DNA of 19,247 bases from Pseudomonadota bacterium (GCA_023416515.1 JAEZHP010000172.1:1-19247); one strand, 5' to 3'; shown: positions 1-8,028, counted from the stretch's first letter. Notes: generated from the letters alone by a model not told the origin. A program made the numbers and translations.

Positions 1-23
1 CCCTGCCCCGCCGCGCCGCGCCC

Positions 24-890
24 TTATTGGGTGCCGGCCTGGACAGCCGCTCCCGAGCGCACGTCGATGACCTCGTCGCGGTTATAGGCGAGGACCCCCT
101 CGATCGGAGCGAGACGGGTGATCATCACTCCGAAATAATTGGGCATCCTGTCCGCGGCGCGAAGCTCCGCCGGCACGACCCGAAGGTTCGCGAATTGCTG
201 AGGAGTGCGCATCTGCGCGTTCCACGGCGCGACGGTGAGGTAATGGCCGAGCCGGAAATTCTGAGCGGTCGGCATGCCCCTTTGGTCCTCGGGCACCATG
301 ACGATCTCGCCCATGTCGGTGATCACTCCGGGGCGGGCCTCGAAGCGGACCGAGCCCATGCAGAAGCAGGTGCCCATCAGGCCGTTGCCGGTCTCGGACA
401 TCGCCCCGTAGAGCGAATAGGTGCCGGGTTCGACGGAGATCAGCCAGCCGCTCCAATCCTCCTGGTGGATGAGGCGTGGCCGGATGCCGTTGCTGACGAA
501 ATTGTCGGCTTCCGGAGGAGTCCATGGGAAGGTTTCCGGAGTCGGGACGACCGGGCGGGGCTGCCTGCAGATCGGCGAGATACTTCCATCGCAGCCGCGG
601 CGGTTGCTTTCCCAATCGGCGAGCCGCCGTTCGGCCCGGGTGCGCGCGCGGGTATAGGCAACCTCGCGTTCCGCGTCGTTGGCGGCGCGCTCCGCGTCGG
701 TGACTTCGCGAAGGAAGCGGTAGCTCTCGCGAGTGGGCGTCCGGAAGAAGATGTAGGCGCGGTTGGCCTGGAGGACGATCTGGTCCTCCTCGCCGAACTG
801 GGGGCGCTCGCGGCGCTGGGCCTGGGCGTCGACCGCGCCGGCAAGGCCGACGGCGAGCATCATGGCCGATGCGAGGATTTTGAACTTCAT
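24..890 (-). CDS. Exported protein of unknown function
   Basis: I do not recognise the family of this 288-residue protein. It begins with a clear Sec signal peptide: basic MKFK, a hydrophobic stretch to about residue 19, and a likely cleavage near AQA at 22-24. Residues about 60-96 are very rich in Arg, Glu and Ala and should form a charged helix or coiled coil. A Pro-rich linker follows at about 110-125. Residues 145-200 look beta-rich, with EPGTYSLYG near 154-162 and a CxC at 175/177. With C100 and C108 this gives four cysteines in the mature protein, so disulfides in the periplasm are plausible. The ATG overlaps the stop of the upstream exported gene (ATGA), so the two are probably translated together. 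The stop is only 23 bases from the window edge, so the downstream context is unknown. That it is a real gene is well supported; its function is not. Confidence 0.8.
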   Translation of the reverse strand: MKFKILASAMMLAVGLAGAVDAQAQRRERPQFGEEDQIVLQANRAYIFFRTPTRESYRFLREVTDAERAANDAEREVAYTRARTRAERRLADWESNRRGCDGSISPICRQPRPVVPTPETFPWTPPEADNFVSNGIRPRLIHQEDWSGWLISVEPGTYSLYGAMSETGNGLMGTCFCMGSVRFEARPGVITDMGEIVMVPEDQRGMPTAQNFRLGHYLTVAPWNAQMRTPQQFANLRVVPAELRAADRMPNYFGVMITRLAPIEGVLAYNRDEVIDVRSGAAVQAGTQ

Positions 891-1492
891 TGCACCATCT
901 CCCCAACGGTCGGTCGCGGCCCGGTCGCGGCGCGCGCTTGCATCCGAAGCAGTTCCTGGCGGCGGTCCTCGGCGAGGCTGCTATTGCCCTCGTCGAAGTT
1001 GAACTCTTCCCACACATTCTTGGCGAGGCCGAACGCGGTGTAGCCCTTGAAGCCCATGCAGGTGCGCATGACCGCACGGCGCTGCATCCGGCGCTCGGCG
1101 GATCCGAAGATCGCGTCCGCCATGGCGTTGCCGATCGCTCCGCCGATGGCGCCGCCGACCGCTCCGACCATGGTCATTGGGACGGGCGCATAATAATTGC
1201 TGCCGCCCGCCCGGTAGGCGAGGCCGCGGGCATAACCGTCGCATTCCTGGATGTCGGAGTAAGCGGTCGCGAAATCGGTGTCGGCGCGGTGGAAGAAGAA
1301 ATATTTGAAGTAATTGCGCTCGGCCTCCGCATCGGGCGTGAAGGCGAGGTTCGGCATCGGCACGCTGGTCGGGTCGATGGTGGCGGCGGCCACTCGCGGC
1401 GGCGGAGTCCGTACCTGGGCGTGCGCGGTGCCGGCTGCGAGCAAGACGGCAGCAAGCGCGATGCCGCGGAGCGGCACCTGTCTCGGTCTCAT
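887..1492 (-). CDS. Exported protein with glycine-zipper segment, unknown function
   Basis: This is a 201-residue product of unrecognised family. A signal peptide spans about residues 1-25 (MRPRQVPLRG, then a hydrophobic core, ending AHAQ). I chose the ATG at 1492 over an in-frame start 33 bases upstream because it puts the basic n-region at the N terminus and has an AGGGGGA ribosome-binding site 9 nt away (1502-1508). Residues 110-130 contain a Gly/Ala-spaced GGAIGGAIG segment typical of glycine-zipper membrane-associated proteins. C84 and C145 are the only cysteines. The C-terminal third is polar and Arg/Glu-rich. The stop overlaps the start of the next exported gene by 4 nt, which indicates a two-gene operon read leftward. 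A role at the envelope is inferred only from the signal peptide and zipper. Confidence 0.8.
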   Translation of the reverse strand: MRPRQVPLRGIALAAVLLAAGTAHAQVRTPPPRVAAATIDPTSVPMPNLAFTPDAEAERNYFKYFFFHRADTDFATAYSDIQECDGYARGLAYRAGGSNYYAPVPMTMVGAVGGAIGGAIGNAMADAIFGSAERRMQRRAVMRTCMGFKGYTAFGLAKNVWEEFNFDEGNSSLAEDRRQELLRMQARAATGPRPTVGEMVQ

Positions 1493-1604
1493 AACGATTG
1501 TTCCCCCTGAAGAATTGCTCCCCAAGGGAAAAGCTAACGCGACTTATCCGATTGCGAAAGCGGGAAAATGATGAGGTCTGTCGTCATGCCCTCGACTTTG
1601 GTTT

Positions 1605-2222
1605 ATGCGGCCGCCGATGACCGTACGTTCGCTCTTCGCCACTCGTTTCTATGAAGGCGACCTCGCCTCCCCCGATCTCCTCGCGGATCTCGAGCAATCG
1701 TGCCTCGCCCTCGCCGAGGACGATCAGGCGGGGCGGCGGTGGAGCCGCGAGCATGGCTATCGCGGCTACACGTCCTACGCGTCGCTCAACGACCTGCCGA
1801 TGCGCGACCCCAATTTCGCCGACCTCGCCAAGGCGCTGAACCGCCATGTCGCGGCGTTCGCCGAGGAGTGCGCGCTCGACCTCGGCGGCAAGCGGCTCAA
1901 GCTCGACAGCCTGTGGGTCAACGTCCTCAAGAGCGGCGGCGGGCATAGCGGCCACATCCACCCGCACAGCGTCGTGTCCGGTACCGTCTATGTCGCGGTG
2001 CCTCCGGGCGCGGGCGCTCTCAAGCTTGAGGATCCGCGGCTGCCGATGATGATGGCGGCGCCGACTCGGCGCGACGACGCTCCGGAGGACCTCAAGACCT
2101 TCGTCTATGCTCAGCCGAAGCCGGGAAGCGTCTTCCTGTGGGAGAGCTGGCTTCGTCACGAGGTCGTCCCGGGCAACGCCAAGGGCGAGCGGATCAGCAT
2201 CAGCTTCAACTACCGGCTCTAG
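1605..2222 (+). CDS. Putative 2OG-Fe(II) oxygenase, TIGR02466 family
   Basis: The 205-residue protein resembles the TIGR02466 / 2OG-FeII_Oxy_5 group of putative 2-oxoglutarate and iron(II)-dependent oxygenases. The supporting pattern is NVLKSGGGHSGHIHPHS (about 106-122), then SGTVYV, then a beta-strand ending in LEDPR (141-145). A C-terminal block follows with SVFLWESWLRHEV (H185) and GERISISFNYRL (R196), matching the family's metal-binding His and 2-oxoglutarate-binding Arg. The substrate is unknown; the family is thought to hydroxylate proteins or small molecules in the cytoplasm. There is no signal peptide. No good Shine-Dalgarno precedes the ATG at 1605 or the alternative in-frame ATG at 1617, so the start is uncertain by four codons. 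The gene is divergent from the exported pair, and its stop is interlocked with that of the convergent gene. Confidence 0.75.
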   Translation: MRPPMTVRSLFATRFYEGDLASPDLLADLEQSCLALAEDDQAGRRWSREHGYRGYTSYASLNDLPMRDPNFADLAKALNRHVAAFAEECALDLGGKRLKLDSLWVNVLKSGGGHSGHIHPHSVVSGTVYVAVPPGAGALKLEDPRLPMMMAAPTRRDDAPEDLKTFVYAQPKPGSVFLWESWLRHEVVPGNAKGERISISFNYRL

Positions 2223-3496
2223 CGCGCTCGCCTCTGCTGGGTCGCCGGCAACGGCCGCATGACGTTGTGGAGCGCCATCCGGGCGACCTGGCGGCCGATC
2301 TGCTCGCCGGCCTCGTTGGAGAAGCGGTAGTGGACGCCGCCGAGGGTGCGCGACAGGTTCACCTCGCGTACCCAGTCGTCCCAGCTCGGCAGCACCTGGA
2401 CGGCGGCGCTCGGGATGGAGCGGGAGCTGACCCGGACGCCATGGGCCGGGCGAGCGCCGACCTCGGCGGTCATGACCTCGGCGACGGCGCCGGCCGTGCT
2501 GCAATGGGCGCAGGGATATTCGGGATGGTTGGGAGTCGCGATGAGCGGCTCCCAGGCGGGATCGGCCTGGGTGGCTTGGTTGTTGTCCGCTTCGCCGTTG
2601 CGGATGGCGGTGACCGGGCGCCAGAAATTATAGTGAAGCTTGGCCTCGCCGGTCGCCATCGAGGTGTCGTCCAGGACCATGCCCATCAGCGCGAACATCC
2701 GGGCGTTCTCGACCGGGGCGCGGCCCGAGGCATCGGCCGCGTAGCGAAGCGACGGCATCATGTCCGGAGTGATTCGGTAGCGCGCCATCAGGGTCTGGTG
2801 GGGCGTGCGGGCGGTGCTGTCGCGGCCGCCGAGACGACGCACCTCCTCATAGTCCCGCGCCCAGCGCTCGCTCGTCAGCGCCGGCGGCGGGCCCGGCCTG
2901 ACCGAGTCCGCGCGCGGCAGGATCCAAGGGCGGAAAGCGGTGGTGTAGGGCTGATAGACCGGAAGTGCGGTCGCGACCCACTCGCCGGGCGTGGTGCGCG
3001 GCCGATAGGGCGTCTGGGCAATGGCGGGGTCGATGCCTCCGGCGGAAATGGCCGCGCGCGCCGCCGCCTCGCCGATCAGCCGGCCGGTCTCGCGCCGCGC
3101 GGGGTCGCTGACCGCCTCCATCGCGATATTGTAATTCTCCTCCAGGGCGGCGCGCTGGGCGGGATAGAAATGGAGCAGGACCTGATAGGCGGCGGTGACT
3201 GCGGCCGCGTCCTGCGAGGCGTTGAGGTCGCCCCGTGGGAAATCGAGATAGGATTGGTATCGCCGGTCGATCGCGTTCAGAGCCTCGAACATGGCGAGCG
3301 CCACCCGGGTCTGGGCCCGCGACAATTCGGCATTGCGAGGAGCCGGAGTCAGGGCGCTGTCGGTCGCAGAAGCGCCGGCACTTGCCGTCGCGAGCCGCTG
3401 CGCGAAATCGATCCACTCGCAGATGGTGTCCGCGGACGCGGGCTGCGCCGCAACCAGAGCCGCGACCACGCAGGCCGCCTTCAATAGCCCCTTCAT
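2219..3496 (-). CDS. Vanadium-dependent haloperoxidase-like / PAP2-related secreted protein
   Basis: This 425-residue exported protein (signal peptide to about residue 22, AQPASA-D) has the three-part active-site signature of the vanadium haloperoxidase and type-2 phosphatidic acid phosphatase superfamily. K286-x6-R293-P294 is the first block. P328-C-A-H331 stands where classical members have PSGH. S382-R383-x5-H389 is the third block, but the Asp usually four residues after the last His is S393 here. Such enzymes bind vanadate or phosphate and either oxidise halides with H2O2 or hydrolyse phosphate esters, so halogenation is not proven. The start is supported by GGGAGG about 5 nt upstream. 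It lies 39 bp downstream of a glutathione S-transferase gene on the same strand and may be co-transcribed. Its stop shares the palindrome CTAG with the convergent oxygenase gene. Confidence 0.82.
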   Translation of the reverse strand: MKGLLKAACVVAALVAAQPASADTICEWIDFAQRLATASAGASATDSALTPAPRNAELSRAQTRVALAMFEALNAIDRRYQSYLDFPRGDLNASQDAAAVTAAYQVLLHFYPAQRAALEENYNIAMEAVSDPARRETGRLIGEAAARAAISAGGIDPAIAQTPYRPRTTPGEWVATALPVYQPYTTAFRPWILPRADSVRPGPPPALTSERWARDYEEVRRLGGRDSTARTPHQTLMARYRITPDMMPSLRYAADASGRAPVENARMFALMGMVLDDTSMATGEAKLHYNFWRPVTAIRNGEADNNQATQADPAWEPLIATPNHPEYPCAHCSTAGAVAEVMTAEVGARPAHGVRVSSRSIPSAAVQVLPSWDDWVREVNLSRTLGGVHYRFSNEAGEQIGRQVARMALHNVMRPLPATQQRRAR

Positions 3497-3535
3497 GATC
3501 CCCTCCCGACTCGTGAGCCGGGGTGGAGGATATCA

Positions 3536-4243
3536 TCAGTCGGGCTTGGCGGGGATGGCCAGGCCGCGCTGGACCGCCGGGCGGGCGAGGCCGCACTCAA
3601 GCCAGCGGGGAACGTTGACGAGCTCGTCATAGGCGACGAGGTCCCCGGCCTCGTAGAAGCCGATCAGGTTGCGGACCCAGCCCAATGAGGCGATGTCGGC
3701 GATGGAGAAATCGTCGCCGACCAGCCATTCGCGGTCGGCGAGGCGCTGCTCGAGCACCCGGATCAGGCGGTGGCTCTCCCTGGCGTATCGGTCGCGGGGG
3801 CGCTTGTCCTCATAGTCGCGGCCGGCGAACTTGTGGAAGAAGCCGAGCTGCCCGAACATCGGGCCGAGGCCGCCCATCTGCCACATCACCCACTGGATCG
3901 CCTCGTAGCGCTGGGCGGGATCGGCGGGCAGGAGCTTGCCGGCCTTCTCGGCCAGGTAGAGGAGGATCGCGCCGGATTCCCACAGAGCGAAGGGCTCGCC
4001 GCCGGGGCCGTCGGGGTCGAGGATGGCGGGGATCTTGCCGTTGGGATTCAGAGACAGGAACTCGTCATTCCAGGTCTCATTCTCCATGATGTTCACATAA
4101 TGGGGCTCGTAGGGGATCTCGGTCTCCTCGAGCATGATCGACGCCTTGACGCCGTTGGGCGTCGGCGCGGCGTAGAGCTGAAGCCGGTCCGGATGCTTCG
4201 CCGGCCAGCGGCGGGTGATCGGGAATGCGGAGAGATCGGCCAT
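3536..4243 (-). CDS. Glutathione S-transferase family protein (Nu-type, YghU/YfcG-like)
   Basis: This is a 235-residue cytoplasmic protein with a thioredoxin-like N-terminal domain and an all-helical C-terminal domain. APTPNGVKASIMLEE (about 25-39), NPNGKIPAILDPD and LWESGAILLYLAEKAG are the typical glutathione-binding elements of the Nu class represented by E. coli YghU and YfcG. The usual glutathione-contacting Glu-Ser pair (WES) is present. The class has disulfide-bond reductase and peroxide-reducing activity; the substrate here is unknown. The start is set at 4243: AAGGGG lies 7-8 nt upstream, and the longer reading frame would begin inside a palindromic repeat. The vanadium-haloperoxidase-like gene follows after 39 bp. 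No Cys occupies the predicted active-site position, as expected for this class. Confidence 0.88.
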   Translation of the reverse strand: MADLSAFPITRRWPAKHPDRLQLYAAPTPNGVKASIMLEETEIPYEPHYVNIMENETWNDEFLSLNPNGKIPAILDPDGPGGEPFALWESGAILLYLAEKAGKLLPADPAQRYEAIQWVMWQMGGLGPMFGQLGFFHKFAGRDYEDKRPRDRYARESHRLIRVLEQRLADREWLVGDDFSIADIASLGWVRNLIGFYEAGDLVAYDELVNVPRWLECGLARPAVQRGLAIPAKPD

Positions 4244-4338
4244 GACGAGCCCCTTGGTTCGGTTGCGCAGTGAAACGCATATGGGACTGGCGGTGCCGGC
4301 TGGAAGGTTCGAGGGGTGCAACATTAGGTTGCACAGCT

Positions 4339-4423
4339 TCGTCATGCTGAACTTGTTTCAGCATCCATTCTTTGGCCACCGCGCGGGCGACAAAATGGAC
4401 CCTGAAACAAGTCAGGGTGACGA
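4339..4423. repeat. Paired REP-like palindromic repeat
   Basis: Two related arms face each other. The left arm is 4339-4367; the right arm is 4396-4423 and is its imperfect reverse complement, with one base missing. Each arm is itself a hairpin: ATGCTGAA/TTCAGCAT with a 5-nt loop (4343-4363) and ACCCTGA/TCAGGGT with a 6-nt loop. The shared core reads CTTGTTTCAG. I recognise this as a common dispersed intergenic palindrome of sphingomonad genomes. It lies just downstream of the metalloprotease stop and may end or protect that transcript. The remainder of the 186-bp gap to the transferase start shows nothing else. Confidence 0.8.
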
Positions 4424-4429
4424 GGCCGA

Positions 4430-6844
4430 TCAGATCGGCATGCCCGGCGGGATACGCGGGAGGCGCTGCGGGTCGGCGGCGGCGCGTTCGAGGGCTTCGC
4501 GGTCGGCGATGAGCCGGGCGAGGCCTCGGCTCCAGTCGCCGTGGGGATCGTCGCCGCGGGCGGAGGCGAGCGTTCGGCCGAGCCTTGCGATCCGCTCCGA
4601 CAGCGCCAAGGCGATGGTCGGCGACAGGGCGGGGTCGCGCTGGACCCGGGCGAGCGCGAGCAGGCTCGTCGTCGCGACCCGGCGCTGGACGGCGGCGTCG
4701 GCGGCGCTGAGACCGCCGAAATCGAACACCTGGGCGATCAGCATGTCGATCAACTGGTGAGCGCTCGGCGACTGCGGATCGGCCTGGTTCTGAAGCTCGA
4801 GCCGGTTGAGCCGGTGCGGCTGGAGGAGGTTGGTCAGGGTCAGAGCCGCGCTCGTCTCGGTCGCGACGAGCGGGTCGAAGATCGGCCCGCCGGCGGTGCG
4901 CATGACCTCGATGTCGGTCTGGCGATCGGAATTGCCCGACCAGCCCGCCGACAATGCCGGAAGGATCGCCGCGGGCACCCGAGCCGCGTCCGGCCGAAGG
5001 GTCGCAAGCAGGGCAGCGATCGCCCGGCGCTGCTCGACCGGAGGCACGGCGCGCGCGGTCTCGCGGCCGTCGCCGTTGACCGAATAAGTGAAATGGACTC
5101 CGCCGATCTGCTTGGCCGCGGCTTCGAGCTGGTAGCGGTGGATCAGCCAGATCGGGACGAAGGCGCGGCGAAGGTCGGCGACCGCGGTGCCGCGCGCGAT
5201 CGCCGCGGGGCCGAAGCGGGAGACCGCGACCGAGCGGACCTGCATCATCCGGTCGAGCTCGCCGACAGGATCGGCGAAATCGTCCCAAAGGCTGCCTTCC
5301 GGGTGGCCGGAGCTCGGCGGGCGAGCGTCGTCATCGCCGATATAGCGAAGTCCCTCGGCGAGGCCGGCGGCCATGATCGGCTCCGCCTCGGCATCGGTGC
5401 CAGCGCCATAGAGCCACTGAACCGCGAAATCGTCCCAGCGGCCGAGGCCGACTCCATAAGCATCGCGAAGGTCGAGACGGCCGTCGACGAGCCCCACTCG
5501 AGGCGCTGGATAATCCATCACCGAATAGCGGCCCTGGCTGCTCGCAGCGAAATTATGGGCGAGGCCGAGGGCGTGGCCGACCTCGTGGGCGGCGAGCTGG
5601 CGGATCCGCGCGAGCGCCGCGGCAACGGGGTCGTTGGCGTCGCCGGTGCCGGTGAGACCGGCGCCGACCAGGGCCTGGTAGATCATCATGTCCTGGCGGA
5701 CCCGGAGCGAGCCGAGGAGCACCCGGCCCGAGATGATCTCGCCGGTGCGCGGATCCGTGATCGCCTGGCCGTAGGACCAGCCGCGGGTTGCGCGGTTGAC
5801 CCAGTTGAGAACGTTGTAACGGGTGTCGAGCGGGTCGACGCCCTCGGGCAGGAGCTCGACCTGGAAGGCGTCGATGAACCCGGCGCGGTCGAACGCCTCG
5901 CGCCACCAGCCCACTCCGTCCATCAGCGCCGAGCGGATCGGCTCGGGCGCCGCGCGGTCGACGTAGAAGAGGATCGGCTTGCGCACCCGCGAACGCGCCG
6001 CGGAAGGATCGACCTTTTCGAGCCGGAAACGGTTGGCGAGTTCGGTGACCACCGAGCGGCCGAGCGGCTGTGAGAAATCGATCACCTGGGTGCCGAAACT
6101 GCCGGCGCGCGGATCGAAGCGGCGGACTTGGTAGCCGGGGTCCGGCAGGCGAACGAGAGAGTGGCGAAGGGTGAAGGTGACGTTGCCGGGAACGGGCACG
6201 ATGTTGCCGACCTCGGGCCCCGGTCGCTGCGAGACGAAGGTCAGGCGCCCTTCCATCTCGATATTGTTGGGAAGCGCGCGGACCGAATTCGGGTCGGCGA
6301 CGCTGAGCTCGGGCACCAGGCGATAGTCGCCGCCTTCCTGTTCGCGGAGGCGCTGGGCGAGGTTCATGTCGTCGCGGATGAGGAAGCTGGAGACGTCGAC
6401 GAGAATGTTGCCGTTCGGCCGCTCGGCGGCGACCTCGCCGGTCCACAAGGTCGAGGTGGCGAAGGCCTCGGTCACTCCGCGCTGTTCGACCTCCGGGGCG
6501 CCCGTGGCCCGGAAACGGGGATTCTCGGCCTCGGCGACGACCCGGTTGCCGAGGCGGCGAAAGACCAGGAGCCGGGAGTCGCTGGCGACCGCGCGGTCGA
6601 GACCGATCCCCGCCGAGCCCAGCCCCGTCTCGAGGGCGGTCACATAGATGTAGCGGCCCGCGAATCCGTCGGCGTCAGGTCGCGGAAGCTCGAGGTAAAT
6701 CTTGCCGGTGGAACGGTTGACGTGAACCGGCAGGAGCCCGGCCTGCTCCTGAGTGCCGTTCAGCACCTCGGCCGGGGGCGCGGCGGCCAATGCGAGAGGC
6801 GCGGCGCACGACAGCAGCAGAAGCAGAGACAGCTTGGTTTTCAT
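4430..6844 (-). CDS. Exported zinc metalloprotease (DUF5117/DUF4953 type)
   Basis: This 804-residue protein has a Sec signal peptide (MKTK, then an L-rich core, cleavage near residue 20). The catalytic site is H420-E421-V-G-H424-x5-H430, the extended HExxHxxGxxH zinc motif of metzincins. A Met-containing stretch downstream (SVMDYPAP) fits the metzincin Met-turn. The N-terminal half (about 40-390) matches my memory of the DUF5117 domain and the C-terminal half the DUF4953 domain, found together in large secreted or periplasmic proteases of unknown substrate in Bacteroidetes and Proteobacteria. The start has AAGGGGAG about 4-5 nt upstream. The gene is divergent from ychF and is followed by the paired palindrome. 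It appears intact and monocistronic. A role in extracytoplasmic protein turnover is inferred. Confidence 0.88.
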   Translation of the reverse strand: MKTKLSLLLLLSCAAPLALAAAPPAEVLNGTQEQAGLLPVHVNRSTGKIYLELPRPDADGFAGRYIYVTALETGLGSAGIGLDRAVASDSRLLVFRRLGNRVVAEAENPRFRATGAPEVEQRGVTEAFATSTLWTGEVAAERPNGNILVDVSSFLIRDDMNLAQRLREQEGGDYRLVPELSVADPNSVRALPNNIEMEGRLTFVSQRPGPEVGNIVPVPGNVTFTLRHSLVRLPDPGYQVRRFDPRAGSFGTQVIDFSQPLGRSVVTELANRFRLEKVDPSAARSRVRKPILFYVDRAAPEPIRSALMDGVGWWREAFDRAGFIDAFQVELLPEGVDPLDTRYNVLNWVNRATRGWSYGQAITDPRTGEIISGRVLLGSLRVRQDMMIYQALVGAGLTGTGDANDPVAAALARIRQLAAHEVGHALGLAHNFAASSQGRYSVMDYPAPRVGLVDGRLDLRDAYGVGLGRWDDFAVQWLYGAGTDAEAEPIMAAGLAEGLRYIGDDDARPPSSGHPEGSLWDDFADPVGELDRMMQVRSVAVSRFGPAAIARGTAVADLRRAFVPIWLIHRYQLEAAAKQIGGVHFTYSVNGDGRETARAVPPVEQRRAIAALLATLRPDAARVPAAILPALSAGWSGNSDRQTDIEVMRTAGGPIFDPLVATETSAALTLTNLLQPHRLNRLELQNQADPQSPSAHQLIDMLIAQVFDFGGLSAADAAVQRRVATTSLLALARVQRDPALSPTIALALSERIARLGRTLASARGDDPHGDWSRGLARLIADREALERAAADPQRLPRIPPGMPI

Positions 6845-6867
6845 GGAGCTCCCCTTATGTGCCCCCG

Positions 6868-6898
6868 GCCTAGCGCAACGAAATGCGACCGGCTAGGC
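6868..6898. promoter_or_regulatory. Inverted repeat between divergent genes
   Basis: GCCTAGC (6868-6874) and GCTAGGC (6892-6898) are perfect 7-bp inverted repeats with 17 bases between their inner ends. A GCA/TGC pair can extend the dyad inside. They sit in the 83-bp gap between the metalloprotease and ychF starts, so they could be an operator for either gene, or part of their promoters. No regulator is identifiable from the sequence. This is a structural observation only. Confidence 0.35.
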
Positions 6899-6915
6899 GG
6901 GCGCACAGTCTTTCC

Positions 6916-6920
6916 AGGAG
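6916..6920 (+). promoter_or_regulatory. Ribosome binding site fixing a TTG start
   Basis: AGGAG lies 7 nt upstream of the in-frame TTG at 6928. No ATG or GTG start lies at a suitable distance in frame, which makes TTG the likely start of ychF. Confidence 0.75.
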
Positions 6921-6927
6921 CAATGTT

Positions 6928-8028
6928 TTGGGTTTCCGCTGCGGTATCGTCGGGCTTCCGAATGTCGGCAAGTCCACCCTGTTCAACGCGCTGACCGAGA
7001 CGGCGGCGGCGCAGGCGGCGAACTATCCCTTCTGCACGATCGAGCCGAATGTCGGCCGGGTCGCGGTGCCCGATCCGCGCCTCGACAAGATCAAGGAGGT
7101 CGCCAAGTCGGCGCAGGAGATCGAGACCCAGCTCGAATTCGTCGACATCGCAGGGCTGGTGCGCGGGGCGAGCAAGGGCGAAGGGCTCGGCAACCAGTTC
7201 CTCGGCAACATCCGCGAGGTCGACGCGATCGTCCACGTCCTTCGCTGCTTCGAGGGCGGCGACGTGACCCATGTCGAGAACCGGGTCGATCCGGTTGCGG
7301 ACGCGGAAACGGTCGAGACGGAGCTGATGCTCGCCGACCTCGAGAGCCTCGAGAAGCGGGTCCCCAACCTCGCCAAGAAGGCGGCGCAGGGCGACAAGGA
7401 AGCGAAGATCCAGGCGAGCGTGCTCGGCCAGGCGCTCGAGCTTCTACGCGAGTCCAAGCCGGCGCGGCTCACCGAGCCGAAGGATGCCGAGGAAAAGCTA
7501 GCGCTGGAGCGGGCTCAGCTGCTGACCTCCAAGCCCGTCCTCTATGTGTGCAACGTCGACGAGGGCGACGCCGCGACCGGCAACGCCCACAGCGCTCGAG
7601 TGTTCGAGAAGGCCGAGGCGGAGGGCGCGAAGGCGGTGATCATCTCGGCGGCGATCGAGGCGGAGATCGCGACGATGCCGGCCGAGGACCGCGCCGACTT
7701 CCTCGGCGACCTCGGGCTCACCGAGACCGGCCTCAGCCAGATCATCCGCGCCGGCTACGACCTCCTCCACCTCATCACCTTCTTCACCGCGGGGCCGAAG
7801 GAAGCGCGCGCGTGGACGGTTGAGAAGGGAGCCAAAGCGCCTCAGGCCGCCGGCGTGATCCACACCGATTTCGAGCGCGGCTTCATCCGCGCCGAGACCA
7901 TCGCCTATGACGACTTCATCGCCTGCGGCGGCGAGGCGGGCGCCAAGGAAGCCGGCAAGATGCGCTCGGAAGGCAAGGAATATGTCGTCCAGGACGGCGA
8001 CATCCTGCTGTTCCGGTTCAACGTGTAG
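6928..8028 (+). CDS. ychF: Redox-regulated ATPase/GTPase YchF (Obg family, OLA1)
   Basis: YchF is a universally conserved ribosome-associated P-loop NTPase that prefers ATP over GTP and is linked to stress responses and translation. From the TTG at 6928 the protein is 366 residues, the normal family length, and begins (M)GFRCGIVG as in homologues. Walker A is G9-L-P-N-V-G-K-S-T17. Switch II is DIAGLVRGAS. The base-recognition motif is N209-V-D-E212 rather than NKxD, which is the hallmark of the ATP preference of this family. A C-terminal TGS domain (about 280-364) includes DFERGFIRAET and ends in LFRFNV. In many bacteria ychF adjoins pth, but here it stands alone between a divergent metalloprotease and a convergent hydrolase gene. 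A longer in-frame ATG reading from 6883 is rejected for lack of homology and ribosome-binding site. Confidence 0.97.
   Translation: MGFRCGIVGLPNVGKSTLFNALTETAAAQAANYPFCTIEPNVGRVAVPDPRLDKIKEVAKSAQEIETQLEFVDIAGLVRGASKGEGLGNQFLGNIREVDAIVHVLRCFEGGDVTHVENRVDPVADAETVETELMLADLESLEKRVPNLAKKAAQGDKEAKIQASVLGQALELLRESKPARLTEPKDAEEKLALERAQLLTSKPVLYVCNVDEGDAATGNAHSARVFEKAEAEGAKAVIISAAIEAEIATMPAEDRADFLGDLGLTETGLSQIIRAGYDLLHLITFFTAGPKEARAWTVEKGAKAPQAAGVIHTDFERGFIRAETIAYDDFIACGGEAGAKEAGKMRSEGKEYVVQDGDILLFRFNV

Noticed and set aside
2138..3487. Plus-strand open frame of about 449 codons opposite the haloperoxidase-like gene
   Set aside because: It is a shadow frame. The minus strand carries a signal peptide, a strong ribosome-binding site and active-site blocks.
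2219..4243. The haloperoxidase-like and transferase genes as a biosynthetic or detoxification cluster
   Set aside because: Only two genes sit close together, with no tailoring, transport or regulatory partner. Adjacency alone does not support a pathway.
4541..6073. Plus-strand open frame of about 510 codons opposite the metalloprotease
   Set aside because: It is a mirror of the real gene's codon bias, with no motif, ribosome-binding site or signal peptide.
6883..6927. Upstream ATG extension of YchF
   Set aside because: It adds 15 residues unlike any YchF N terminus, while AGGAG plus TTG at 6928 gives the exact family start.
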